Shown here: positions 24,184 through 32,562 of the stretch, in pieces
Layout of the letters: the number at the start of each line of letters is the position of its first letter
Numbering within the stretch: position 1 is the stretch's first letter
Assembly (NCBI RefSeq): GCF_046237605.1
Contig: NZ_CP143542.1
Location: 3,038,001 to 3,102,000 of the forward strand
From: Paraperibacillus marinus
GTDB lineage: Bacteria; Bacillota; Bacilli; Bacillales; DSM-1321
DNA: 64,000 nucleotides
Direction of reading: 5' to 3'
The notes under the pieces: generated by a model
Databases searched by the model: none
Seen by the model: the letters and a program-made list of their open reading frames with translations, nothing else
What the model was told of the DNA's origin: nothing
Made by a program: the position numbers and the translations under genes

Positions 24184-25008
24184 TTATAGATTTTCAATTT
24201 CTTTGACAGGGAGCTTGGTAGGAATGGTTGCTCCTTTATAGGTTTTTTTAATGAAGTCCGAAACTGATTTACTTTGATAGATTTCTACAAGGCGCTTCAA
24301 TGTTTTATCATTTTTCCGGTCTGACTGGGAAGCGATAATATTGACATACGGTACAGCCGTTTTATCTTCCCTGAAGATCGGGTCTTCTTTCGGGTTTAAG
24401 CCGGCATCGACCGCAATTCCATTATTGATGATGGACGCAGCCACATCATCAAGTGCTCTTGGTGTCTGGGCTGCTGTTACAGGCGTGATTTTAATGCCAT
24501 TATCCTCCGTGATGTTCTCAAGGCCCCCCTTGCCATCAAAGCCTTCCTTTAACTGGATAAGTCCTGCCTTTTGCAGCAGCAGCAAGGCGCGCCCCAGGTT
24601 TGTCACATCATTTGGAACTGCAATTTCATCTCCCTTGCCTATTTCCTTTGGACTTTTCACTTTGTTTGAAAATAAGCCCATTGGAGCAAGCACTGTTGTA
24701 CCAACAGCTGAGAGATCGAGATTATGTTCCTTTTTGAATTCATTGAAGTAGGCTACCGTCTGGAAAGAGTTTGCATCGATTTCTCCTTCAGCAAGTGCCA
24801 TGTTTGGCTGTACGTAATCGGAAAATTTAACAATTTCAATTTTGATGCCTTCTTTTTCTGCCTTTTTACTGATGAAATCCCATACCCTTGTGTCAGAGCC
24901 GCTGATGCCAAGCTTCACTGTTTTGGTTTCTTCTCCTGAACCTGATGAGCTGCAGCCGGCGAGGGCCGCCAGTACAACGACTAGAATGATAGAAAGTAAT
25001 TTTTTCAT
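24184..25008 (-). CDS. metQ: MetQ methionine-binding lipoprotein
   Basis: 274 residues from the ATG at 25008 with AAGGAGATAACATT upstream. Signal peptide with lipobox LAALAGC, then an NLPA/MetQ domain (TVKLGISGSD, VKFSDYVQPNMALAEGEIDANSFQ, VGTTVLAPMGLFSNKVKS, PNDVTNLGRALLLLQKAGLI). It is the membrane-anchored receptor for D/L-methionine delivery to MetNI, and is third in the metN-metI-metQ-M20 operon controlled by a SAM riboswitch. Confidence 0.95.
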   Translation of the reverse strand: MKKLLSIILVVVLAALAGCSSSGSGEETKTVKLGISGSDTRVWDFISKKAEKEGIKIEIVKFSDYVQPNMALAEGEIDANSFQTVAYFNEFKKEHNLDLSAVGTTVLAPMGLFSNKVKSPKEIGKGDEIAVPNDVTNLGRALLLLQKAGLIQLKEGFDGKGGLENITEDNGIKITPVTAAQTPRALDDVAASIINNGIAVDAGLNPKEDPIFREDKTAVPYVNIIASQSDRKNDKTLKRLVEIYQSKSVSDFIKKTYKGATIPTKLPVKEIENL

Positions 25009-25012
25009 AATG

Positions 25013-25675
25013 TTATCTCCTTCTGATTTTTTTAGATAATAAATTTCCCAGTGACTGCAGACCCTGAACAAATATGATAAGAAGGGCAACCGTCACCAGC
25101 ATAATCTCTGTTTTAAACTGCTGATATCCGTATGTGATGGCAAGGTCTCCGAGTCCGCCGCCTCCAACTGCCCCTGCCATCGCTGAGGCACCGATCAGGC
25201 CGATGGTCGCAATGGTCAGTGCAAGGACAAGAGAGCTCAGCGCCTCGGGGATCAGAAAGCGCCAGATGATCTGCCATGGAGATGCCCCCATTGCCTGGGC
25301 GGCTTCGATAACCCCTTTATCCACTTCAAGCAGTGAATTTTCAATCAGCCTGCCGATGTATGGTGCAGCATAGACAATAAGCGGTACGACTGCCGCTGCA
25401 GTGCCGATCGAAGTACCCACAATGAATCTTGTGAACGGTATGATTGCAACCAGCAGGATAATGAATGGAACAGACCGCAGAATATTGATGATGGTATTCA
25501 GTATGGTGAAGACCACACGATTCTCAAGGATGTGCCCGGATCTTGTTACGACGAGGATCACTCCAAGCGGAATGCCGATAAGTGCCGAGAATAATAATGA
25601 AAAAGATACCATGCTGACGGTCTGTTTTGAGGCCTCAGCCAGCTGCGGCCAAAAAGCCTGCCAATCAAACGGCAT
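25013..25675 (-). CDS. metI: MetI methionine ABC transporter permease
   Basis: 220 residues from the ATG at 25675, with AAGGAGG 9 bases upstream. Five hydrophobic helices and the EAA loop EAAQAMGASPWQIIWRFLIPEAL typical of MetI. The start overlaps the metN stop by 11 bases, indicating translational coupling. It forms the membrane channel for methionine import with MetN and MetQ. Confidence 0.95.
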   Translation of the reverse strand: MPFDWQAFWPQLAEASKQTVSMVSFSLLFSALIGIPLGVILVVTRSGHILENRVVFTILNTIINILRSVPFIILLVAIIPFTRFIVGTSIGTAAAVVPLIVYAAPYIGRLIENSLLEVDKGVIEAAQAMGASPWQIIWRFLIPEALSSLVLALTIATIGLIGASAMAGAVGGGGLGDLAITYGYQQFKTEIMLVTVALLIIFVQGLQSLGNLLSKKIRRR

Positions 25676-26699
25676 GAGGAAGCACCTCCTTGATCCAGAC
25701 CTGCTGCTGTTCAATATACAGCAGAACCCGGTTAATCTCCGGCTGTTCACCGGCAAAATCTACAACCAGATTGCCAAAGGGCACTCCCTGCAGCTCCGTG
25801 ATCGTTCCGTGGAGGACATTAACATCCACATTGAACTTTTTGGCTATCCTTGACAGCAGCGGCTGCGTAGTTGAATCCCCCCTGAATACAATTCTATATA
25901 CATGGTGGGTACTGCCGTCTTTATCCAGAAGAGATTTTATTTTTTCTGGAATTTCCACGTTCAGCACAGTCCGGACGAAATTGCGGGCAATATCTGTCTT
26001 TGGGTTGGAGAACAAATTCAAAATGGAATCCTGCTCAACGATATTTCCGTCCTCCAACACGGCCACCCGGTCACAAATATCCCTGATTACGTTCATCTCA
26101 TGTGTGATCATAAGAATGGTAATTCCATAATCCTGCCGGATCCTTTTTAAGAGAGCGAGGACCGAGGCTGTCGTATCCGGGTCAAGGGCGGAGGTTGCTT
26201 CATCACACAGAAGGATGGATGGATCCGTTGCCAGTGCGCGTGCAATTCCGACCCTTTGCTTCTGCCCCCCTGAGAGCTGCTCAGGATAATGTCCGGCTTT
26301 GTCCTCAAGCCCGACAAAGGCGAGAAGCTCCTTTACCTTCTGTTCTATTTCCCGCTTTGGCCGCTTATCGAGCAGCAGCGGCATAGCCACATTACCGAAA
26401 ACCGTCCTTGAGGAAAGGAGGTTAAATTGCTGAAAGATCATCCCGATTTTTTTCCTTTCCTGTCTTAGCTCCTTCGGCGAAAGCTTCTGGATATTAACAC
26501 CGTCAATCTCTACAACGCCTGAGCTCGGCTTTTCAAGCAGATTCACACAGCGTATCAGCGAACTCTTTCCAGCCCCGCTGAATCCGACAACTCCGAAGAT
26601 TTCTCCCTTTTCAATTTTAAGTGAGACTCCCTTCAAGGCTTCTACCTCATTCTTGCCGGAAACATAGGTCTTCCGGATATCCTCTAAAACAATCAACAC
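25665..26699 (-). CDS. metN: MetN methionine ABC transporter ATPase
   Basis: 344 residues with an AGGAGGAGACG ribosome site. Walker A (GFSGAGKSS), signature LSGGQKQRVGIARAL, Walker B (ILLCDEATSALDP), H-loop ITHEM, and a C-terminal NIL domain (about 265-344) that binds methionine and inhibits transport when the cell is replete. First gene of the S-box operon. Confidence 0.96.
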   Translation of the reverse strand: MLIVLEDIRKTYVSGKNEVEALKGVSLKIEKGEIFGVVGFSGAGKSSLIRCVNLLEKPSSGVVEIDGVNIQKLSPKELRQERKKIGMIFQQFNLLSSRTVFGNVAMPLLLDKRPKREIEQKVKELLAFVGLEDKAGHYPEQLSGGQKQRVGIARALATDPSILLCDEATSALDPDTTASVLALLKRIRQDYGITILMITHEMNVIRDICDRVAVLEDGNIVEQDSILNLFSNPKTDIARNFVRTVLNVEIPEKIKSLLDKDGSTHHVYRIVFRGDSTTQPLLSRIAKKFNVDVNVLHGTITELQGVPFGNLVVDFAGEQPEINRVLLYIEQQQVWIKEVLPHAV

Positions 26700-26731
26700 G
26701 TCTCCTCCTAGCCCACTCGTATTCTAAAAAC

Positions 26732-26906
26732 AAAAAAGCCTCTTTCTGGAGTCAGAAAGAGGCGCGTCAGCACAGCATAATAAATATACAAGCTTCTGTC
26801 TCTTCCTTATCTCCCAGGCATCAAAGCCTGCTGGAATTGGCACAGTATTCATAAGAATCCGCTGCCGAGGTATCATAGGGCCAGTCCCTCCACCTCTCTG
26901 GATAAG
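26732..26906 (-). ncRNA. SAM-I (S-box) riboswitch of metNIQ-M20
   Basis: On the minus strand the aptamer runs from CTTATCCAGAGAGG (P1 5' arm, 26906) through GGTGGAGGGACTGGCCC, GATACC, CGGCAGC and GTGCCAATTCC to GGGAGATAAG (P1 3' arm, about 26804). These are the conserved S-box blocks. A rho-independent terminator follows (GCCTCTTTC stem, 26763-26732, with TTTTTTG). In the known mechanism, SAM binding favours the terminator, so methionine uptake is off when SAM is plentiful. Confidence 0.96.
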
Positions 26907-26953
26907 AAAAATCTATTTATTCAGTTTTGAGTGTGTTTTTTGAATTGAGTATA

Positions 26954-26982
26954 ATTTTACTTCCGCTATTTGGATCTGTCAA
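26954..26982 (-). promoter_or_regulatory. Sigma-A promoter of the metNIQ S-box operon
   Basis: Minus strand TTGACA (26982-26977), a 17-base spacer, and TAAAAT (26959-26954). The expected start is about 40 bases before the S-box P1 helix. Confidence 0.82.
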
Positions 26983-27024
26983 CAGTTTTTATCCACGAAT
27001 TTTTACAATGTGGAATTTTTCGGC

Positions 27025-28719
27025 TTATAACTGTGTATCATCAACAGAATTAAGCCACTCTGAAATAACCCCTGTCACCGATTCTACGGTTCCGTCATCG
27101 AACGGGGATTTTAAATTGGCTTCGTTTACGAGGCCAAGGAACGACTGGCTTCCGCCAAGGCTGCAAAGATGGAGATAATCCTTCCATGCTTCCTGTTCGT
27201 TTTCCCTTGAACGCTTCCAGAATTGAAACGCACAGATCTGGGCAAGCGTATAGTCGATATAATAAAATGGCGTGCTGTAAATATGCCCTTGACGCTGCCA
27301 GAAACCCCCTTCCTCAAGATACTCCATTCCATCATAGTCCCGGTGAGGAAGATACTTTTCTTCAAGCCTTCTCCAGGCAGCTTTTCTTTCTGCCGGGGAA
27401 GCTTCAGGATTTTCATAGACGAAATGCTGGAATTCATCTACCGCCACTCCGTACGGAAGAAACAGCAGAGACTCGCTCAAATGTGTAAATTTATATTTAT
27501 CGCTGTCTTCCTTGAAGAAATGCTCCATCCAAGGCCATGTCAAAAACTCCATGCTCATGGAATGGATCTCACATGCTTCATAAGTTGGCCATGTATATTC
27601 AGGAACCTCGAAATCCCTGCTCATATACACCTGGAAGGCATGTCCGGCTTCGTGTGTGAGGACATCAATATCCCCTGAGGTGCCGGTGAAATTCGAGAAG
27701 ATAAACGGCGCCCGGTAGTTATGAACATATGTGCAATAACCTCCGCCGGCTTTCCCTTTTTTGGCCACAAGATCCATTAGGCCGTCATTAATCATCATAT
27801 TGAAGAATTCATCTGTTTCCGGTGAAAGTTCAGAATACATCTTCCTGCCGTTTTCAATGATCCAATCCGGACTTCCTTTAGGGTTCGCATTGCCGGTCTT
27901 GAACTTGAAGCTTTCATCATAAAACTTCAGGCTGTCAACACCGATCCGGTCTGCCTGGCGCTTTTTCAGCTGTGTGGCAAGCGGGACGATGAACTCAGCT
28001 ACCTGGGAGCGGAAATTCGCGACCATCTCTGCGTTATAATCAGTCCGGCTCATCCTGTAATAGCCAAGTTCCACAAAGTTCTCATAGCCCAGTTTTTTAG
28101 CCGTTTCCGTCCGAACCTTTACAAGCTCATCATAAATTTCATCCAGTTTTTCGGCGTGCTCGACCATGAATCCATTCCGGGCCTCATTCGCCCTCCTTCT
28201 CATATCGCGGTCCTCTGACTCCGCAAAAGGCTGGAGCTGGATCAATGTCCTTTCTTCACCTTCAAACATGATCTTTGCAGAAGCCATAAGCTGCTTGTAT
28301 TCGGTAGCCAGCTTATTTTCTTTTTGCAGAAGGGGAATGATCTCTGGTGAAAATGTCTTCAGCTGAGACTCGGCAAGGGCAAAAAGCTGCCTGCCCCACT
28401 GCGCTTCAAGCTCGCTTCGGAAAGAGGAGGAAGTAAGTGCCTTATAATAATCTGATATATATTCTTCAAGCTCCGGTGCCATTTCATCGAGATAATCCTG
28501 TTCTGCCTTATAGTACTCATCCTCCGTATCAATCGTATGGCGGATATAACAAATGTTTACCATAGTGTCCACATCGCCGCGGATCTCATTGATCTGCTGC
28601 ATGATTTTATTCTGCTCCCCAGCAGAGCCCGCTTCCTTGAACCCGTTGATATACTCCCCGAGTTTTGCCTTTACCTCTTCCATATCCGGGCGCTTATATT
28701 CATATTGTTCAAATTTCAT
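27025..28719 (-). CDS. M3-family oligoendopeptidase (PepF-like)
   Basis: 564 residues from the ATG at 28719 (MKFEQYEYKRPDMEEVK), a common start for this family; AAGGAAG lies about 12 bases upstream. The zinc motif HEAGH is near residue 355 in DVLTHEAGHAFQVY, with the downstream glutamate in YEACEIHSMSMEFLTWPW. It is a cytosolic metallopeptidase that trims oligopeptides. Its stop lies only about 40 bases before the metN promoter, but it is a separate unit. Confidence 0.92.
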   Translation of the reverse strand: MKFEQYEYKRPDMEEVKAKLGEYINGFKEAGSAGEQNKIMQQINEIRGDVDTMVNICYIRHTIDTEDEYYKAEQDYLDEMAPELEEYISDYYKALTSSSFRSELEAQWGRQLFALAESQLKTFSPEIIPLLQKENKLATEYKQLMASAKIMFEGEERTLIQLQPFAESEDRDMRRRANEARNGFMVEHAEKLDEIYDELVKVRTETAKKLGYENFVELGYYRMSRTDYNAEMVANFRSQVAEFIVPLATQLKKRQADRIGVDSLKFYDESFKFKTGNANPKGSPDWIIENGRKMYSELSPETDEFFNMMINDGLMDLVAKKGKAGGGYCTYVHNYRAPFIFSNFTGTSGDIDVLTHEAGHAFQVYMSRDFEVPEYTWPTYEACEIHSMSMEFLTWPWMEHFFKEDSDKYKFTHLSESLLFLPYGVAVDEFQHFVYENPEASPAERKAAWRRLEEKYLPHRDYDGMEYLEEGGFWQRQGHIYSTPFYYIDYTLAQICAFQFWKRSRENEQEAWKDYLHLCSLGGSQSFLGLVNEANLKSPFDDGTVESVTGVISEWLNSVDDTQL

Positions 28720-29058
28720 CCATTCACACTTCCTTCTATGTATTCCATACATTATTCTGCTTTTGGATTTAAAAATCCTCTTAATTATAGAAAAGTATTT
28801 CCAATGGCGGCCTTCCCTGTAAGGATGGAAATTACGTCCTGTGCTATAGCACAACTCTGGCTGGATAGTTGTCCAGGGCAGCAGCATTAGTGCATTCTTC
28901 AGGATATTTTGAAAATACTGTTCTACTTTAAAACTATACGATTAATCTACTGCTGGCGCCTATCATTCAGTCAGTGTTCACTCTTATGTAATTGTATTGT
29001 CCTACAGAAACAAGATGCAAAAAGCCCGCAGAACTGTTGTCTGCATGACTATTCAGCA
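28720..29058. other. Intergenic region with a 14-bp palindrome
   Basis: No coding frame is supported. The pepF promoter should lie here on the minus strand, but no convincing -35/-10 pair is seen. A perfect 14-bp palindrome (TGTGCTATAGCACA, 28840-28853) might be an operator. A weak GCAGA/TCTGC hairpin with GGGCTTTTTGC near 29018-29045 may end the gene at 29059-29949. Confidence 0.4.
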
Positions 29059-29949
29059 TCAATATTTATTAAGGTCTTGTGTAGCTGTCATAATAATAAC
29101 TGGTTTCTTGCTAGGATCTAACCATTTCATAACAGAAACTACATTTGACTCAGCTGTTGCTACACATCCAAGAGTATAGCTGCTTCCAACATGAAAGAAA
29201 ATAGCACTACCTGCTCCTGGTACTCGCGCAGTATTATAATCAATTACAAATCCATTAGTATATAGTCTATGGTTCATATTTTCAGCACTTTTCCACTGGC
29301 CTTGTGTTTTCCTTCTAGATTGCCAAGTGTTATAAAGCTTAGAATTAGAATCATCTACCCATACGTCATCACTTGTAATTTTTCTAAAAGGCATTTTTGT
29401 TCCTGGATTACCTTTTTGTCCAAATGTTGTACGAATTGTATATTTGCCTGCTGGAGTTTTAGCATCTCCTTCTTTTCCTTTACCAATTCCCTTTTTGCCT
29501 ACATATCCTCGAACTGACATTTTCTGAACCCATTTTCCATTAGAGTCTTTTTCAAATGTCTTAATACCCGCTGCTGTAGTTGTATATCCATTTGTTGTAA
29601 CAAGAATCAGTTGTTTATTTGCACCAACTGTCTTGAGTCCATTTGCTAGATTACCTGCTGGTTTTGGAGATACAGATGGAGTTGAAGCAAGATATTTACC
29701 GGAAGCCCAACCTGTTTTACCATTAGCTGCAATTTTCTTCCAAGACCCGCTTGTTCCAGATACAACAACTGCTTGGTTCATTTTAATTACTGCAACAACT
29801 TTATGTTCTGTACTGGGACCACTCCGAACATTTAGAGCACTGGCTGTTACATATTTTGTCTCACCTCCAGCTGAAACTGGATTTAACGATACGAACATTG
29901 AAAATAGAATGACCAGAGCTGTTAAAATGGCTAGAATCTTTTTTGACAT
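29059..29949 (-). CDS. Secreted SH3b and L,D-transpeptidase-like (YkuD) protein
   Basis: 296 residues. Signal peptide (about 1-27, cleavage near VSAGG), a bacterial SH3 domain (about 31-88, ending KTGWASGKYL), a Ser/Pro linker, then a YkuD-type domain (about 112-290) with the catalytic pattern FFHVGSS-YTLGCVA: His253 and Cys262. YkuD proteins form 3-3 cross-links or otherwise modify peptidoglycan, here outside the membrane. Base composition is visibly more AT-rich than surrounding core genes, and it lies beside a decayed LXG-like locus, suggesting acquisition by transfer. Confidence 0.85.
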   Translation of the reverse strand: MSKKILAILTALVILFSMFVSLNPVSAGGETKYVTASALNVRSGPSTEHKVVAVIKMNQAVVVSGTSGSWKKIAANGKTGWASGKYLASTPSVSPKPAGNLANGLKTVGANKQLILVTTNGYTTTAAGIKTFEKDSNGKWVQKMSVRGYVGKKGIGKGKEGDAKTPAGKYTIRTTFGQKGNPGTKMPFRKITSDDVWVDDSNSKLYNTWQSRRKTQGQWKSAENMNHRLYTNGFVIDYNTARVPGAGSAIFFHVGSSYTLGCVATAESNVVSVMKWLDPSKKPVIIMTATQDLNKY

Positions 29950-29991
29950 TGAAGCATTCCTCCTACTATTTGTTGTTTCATGGGTTGATTA

Positions 29992-30162
29992 TTATATTCT
30001 TTTTGGACCTATTACATCTAGAATAGATTCTTTTTCTGCCGGTCCGATATCTTTAAAAGTAAAAGAACCATCTTTGTTTTGATAGTTTTTAACATTTTAA
30101 ATATGGCAGAGTCCTTTAACACGTTCCTTGCCATTAGAGTTGAAAGGATAGACATATCTCAT
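29992..30162 (-). pseudogene. Short ORF interrupted by an in-frame stop
   Basis: On the minus strand an ATG at 30162 with AGAGGAGAAACGGGT before it opens MRYVYPFNSNGKERVKGLCHI, then TAA (30099-30097), after which the same frame continues NVKNYQNKDGSFTFKDIGPAEKESILDVIGPKRI to a TAA at 29992. A good ribosome site and 34 more protein-like codons beyond the first stop suggest a ~56-residue gene broken by a nonsense change. It lies just upstream of, and in line with, the SH3b/YkuD gene. I do not recognise the family. Confidence 0.45.
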
Positions 30163-30426
30163 ACCCGTTTCTCCTCTTTTTTCCCTCCTTGTTCCTCCAG
30201 TTAGAAAACATAAAAAGTGTAAAAGTCAATAAGAGTATCTTTTTCTTAATTTTACCAATTCCTTGGACTGTTTTATATACCTATTATTATGGTAAATGGT
30301 GGATGATTATTGAGTTCAATCGATGCGTATTGTATACCTATTTTAATTTCTGAAAGCAACATATAATGGCCATTTTGTTCAGACAGAGCGCCTTGTTTTC
30401 CTGGCTTCCATGTGCTTTTTGTACAT
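30163..30426. other. AT-rich intergenic region
   Basis: No coding frame, RNA element or repeat is recognised. It is markedly AT-rich and separates the minus-strand SH3b/YkuD unit from the broken LXG-like locus. It may hold the promoter of the minus-strand unit, but no convincing hexamers stand out. Confidence 0.35.
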
Positions 30427-30451
30427 AAAAAGACAGGGTGTCCCCCCTGCC
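30427..30451 (-). terminator. Terminator after the minus-strand gene fragment
   Basis: Minus strand GGCAGGG and CCCTGTC arms (one mismatch, 6-base loop) followed by TTTTTATG. It sits 13 bases beyond the stop of the fragment at 30464-30634. Confidence 0.7.
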
Positions 30452-30463
30452 ATTTGGAAAATA

Positions 30464-30634
30464 CTATTTTGATTCGTTAATAGGTCTAATATCTTTCGTA
30501 TAACCTACTCCCATCACGTCATAATCGTCCCCGACATTGATCGTTACATTTAATTCATTTTCTTTGTCTGCTTTATCGTATCCATCCACATCCACGAGTC
30601 CCATTGGACGTGTAACTAACAAAAATCTTGTGAC
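30464..30634 (-). pseudogene. C-terminal remnant of an unidentified minus-strand gene
   Basis: The minus frame reads LLVTRPMGLVDVDGYDKADK, then an acidic, beta-like stretch, and closes on INESK followed by TAG at 30466-30464; a terminator follows. Upstream the frame closes at a TGA (30637-30635) and there is no ribosome site, so only the gene's end survives. The opposite strand from about 30607 onward is recognisably lipase, so a rearrangement joined the two. The parent family is not recognised; context suggests an LXG-locus immunity or accessory gene. Confidence 0.5.
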
Positions 30635-31567
30635 TCATGTCGGCAACGGCTTCGACGCAGAAGTGTACAAGCACAAGAATCAAGTTGCATTCAGAGGAGG
30701 ATCTAAGGGAGTCAAGGATTATGTTGAAGATGTAGAGTATATCGCCAACACAAAAGCTGGGTACGGTGATGTCAGTAAAATAATAAACGGGAAAAAGAGC
30801 CAGTTTCTTAGTGCAGATCAGCTCGTAAAGGACGTAAAAGACGAATACAAAGACAAAAATGTAACGATCAGTGTGACCGGACACTCACTCGGTGGAGCAT
30901 TGGCCGGATACACGGCAGCAAGACACAATCTGGAAGGTGTGACCTATAATGCGCGCCGAGTGTCGTCCATCTTTTGCCGGATCAGATGCAAAAAAAGGTG
31001 AAGGATGGGGACTTTGATCAGCAAATTGTTCACTATGTGAACCCAAAAGGTTCAATAGGCGCTGGTGCATTCAACCCTTATGAACGGCATATCGGCTCCA
31101 CTTATTATATCGGCACCACCTTTAAAACTGGAAAACAGCGGCACAAATGCCGTAGGACGTTTTATGGATTCCATTACAGGGCCCAAGAATCACAACATGA
31201 AATACTTTGAATTTGATGCACTGGGCAATCTCGACAACTCATTTATGACAAATGCTTTGACCGGAGAAGCGTTGTATCATTCGCCCCGAGAAGGTATCGA
31301 GACGGCAACCATTGACCTGACTCCCCAAAACCTTGGTGATTTATCGAATAAGATATTGGAAGCCGCAAAAGGCGTGGAAGAAGCTACAACTAATTTTAAA
31401 ATGGCCGCAGATTCATTAGATAATATTAGAATCTACTCTTCCCTTCACAACACAGTCCTGATCGAGGCTCATTTATTTTACAGCTGGTTTGATCAACAAA
31501 CCAATGAAATGGCCAATGATATGAAAAATGCTAAGAACTTATTTGTAAAGGCGGATAAGCTGCCATG
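30607..31567 (+). pseudogene. Frameshifted class 3 lipase-like / LXG-locus protein
   Basis: Homology is spread over three frames. Frame 1 (to about 30950) has VAFRGGSKGVKDYVEDVEYI and the lipase nucleophile elbow GHSLGGALAGY (about 30877-30909). Near 30950 it shifts to PSVVHLLPDQMQKKVKDG. Near 31128 it shifts again to SGTNAVGRFMDSITGPKNHN and runs to 31567, ending in a helical tail. The start is missing, and upstream sequence belongs to another gene on the opposite strand. It resembles alpha/beta-hydrolase proteins found in Bacillus type VII secretion (LXG) loci. Two frameshifts plus loss of the N-terminus make it a pseudogene unless the assembly is wrong. Confidence 0.75.
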
Positions 31568-31864
31568 ATGACAACTAAAAAATTGGAAGAACTCTATGCA
31601 GAGCTTTCGGACCTACAATCAGTTGAATCAGCACAAAACACGTTTGTGGCACAGCTGCGCACAGAACATGCCACTATAAAAGATGTAATGGCGCTTTCTT
31701 CTTCCTGGCGTTCTGGCCAAGGGTTTGAAGCTTTCAGTGAAGAAGCCGAACAATACTTCCAAGACTTCTCTTCTTCTATAAATTTCTTGCAGGGATTCAT
31801 AGCGGATATCAAGGCTGCCATTGTAGGTATAGAGGCCCAAATTCAACAAGCCTTAAAGAATTAA
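31565..31864 (+). CDS. Helical WXG100/DUF5082-like small protein
   Basis: 99 residues starting at an ATG that overlaps the stop of the preceding reading frame (ATGATG/TGA), implying former translational coupling. It is almost entirely helical, with a central turn around SSSWRSGQGF that recalls the WxG turn of type VII secretion helper proteins; hydrophobic heptads flank it. LXG toxin loci carry small helical partners of this kind. The frame is intact, but its partner gene is broken, so it may be a relic. A terminator follows. Confidence 0.65.
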   Translation: MMTTKKLEELYAELSDLQSVESAQNTFVAQLRTEHATIKDVMALSSSWRSGQGFEAFSEEAEQYFQDFSSSINFLQGFIADIKAAIVGIEAQIQQALKN

Positions 31865-31915
31865 GAGATATGGGCGATTATAAGAGTGAAGTTTATACGG
31901 ATTGATTAGGAGTTG

Positions 31916-31942
31916 AAGCACTTACAAATAAGTGCTTTTATT
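31916..31942 (+). terminator. Terminator of the LXG-like remnant unit
   Basis: A perfect AAGCACTTA/TAAGTGCTT stem with a 4-base loop followed by TTATTATTT. Confidence 0.8.
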
Positions 31943-32033
31943 ATTTAAGCAGGTTTCCAGGACCTGCCCAGAAGACTGCTGAACATTTTCCATTCTAGTA
32001 AGGAAACTTACTCGTCCACAACTCCATAAACAC

Positions 32034-32056
32034 AAAAAAAGCCCTCAGGCGGGCTT
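32034..32056 (-). terminator. Terminator of the mhqR-like gene
   Basis: Minus strand AGCCC-CCTGA-GGGCT hairpin followed by seven Ts, beginning about 10 bases beyond the stop codon. Confidence 0.8.
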
Positions 32057-32065
32057 CTAAGTGAA

Positions 32066-32506
32066 TCAGCGGGAAGCGGCATGCTTGCCCAATTTCTTGA
32101 GGATATCGATGGCTGCCTGTTTTTCTTCCGGATCGAGGACGCTGACAAGTTCGTCTATGCCTTCTTCGTGTTCAGGGAAGACAGATTCGATAAAGGATTT
32201 GCCTTTCTCGGTAATCTGGGCATAGGTTACCCGTCTGTCTTTTTTACAGGCCACACGGACCAAAAAGTCCTTTTGTTCAAGCTTGTCCACCACATAAGTA
32301 ATGCTTCCGCTCGCAAGCAGGATTTTTCCGCCTATCTGCTGGAGAGGCTGATCGCCCTTGTGATACAGCAGCTCGAGGACGGCAAATTCCGTCGGGTTCA
32401 GTCCCTGGGCAGCGATATGTTTATTAACATGATCATTTATGGCACGATGGGCCCTTGACAGAACAATGAATAATTTAAGCGATTGCTGAATGCTTTCCTG
32501 GCTCAT
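32066..32506 (-). CDS. mhqR: MarR-family repressor, MhqR-like
   Basis: 146 residues from the ATG at 32506; the longer upstream frame runs through the promoter. A winged-helix MarR protein with LNPTEFAVLELLYHKGDQPLQQIG, recognition helix region LLASGSITYVVDKLE and wing KKDRRVTYAQIT. This is very close to what I recall of B. subtilis MhqR (YkvE), which represses quinone/azo detoxification genes and is released by methylhydroquinone or catechol. A palindrome matching the known MhqR box lies across its own start site, so autorepression is likely. The divergent neighbour is an efflux gene. Confidence 0.88.
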   Translation of the reverse strand: MSQESIQQSLKLFIVLSRAHRAINDHVNKHIAAQGLNPTEFAVLELLYHKGDQPLQQIGGKILLASGSITYVVDKLEQKDFLVRVACKKDRRVTYAQITEKGKSFIESVFPEHEEGIDELVSVLDPEEKQAAIDILKKLGKHAASR

Positions 32507-32545
32507 GCATTTCACCGCCTTATCATTTTGATTAAAATTTGGATA

Positions 32546-32559
32546 TCTTGAATTCAAGA
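32546..32559. promoter_or_regulatory. MhqR-type operator
   Basis: A perfect 14-bp palindrome TCTTGAATTCAAGA. The published MhqR box, as I recall it, is TATCTCGAATTCGAGATA, the same half-sites with one change per arm. It starts 4 bases downstream of the -10 hexamer, across the predicted transcription start. Confidence 0.75.
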
Positions 32560-32562
32560 CTT

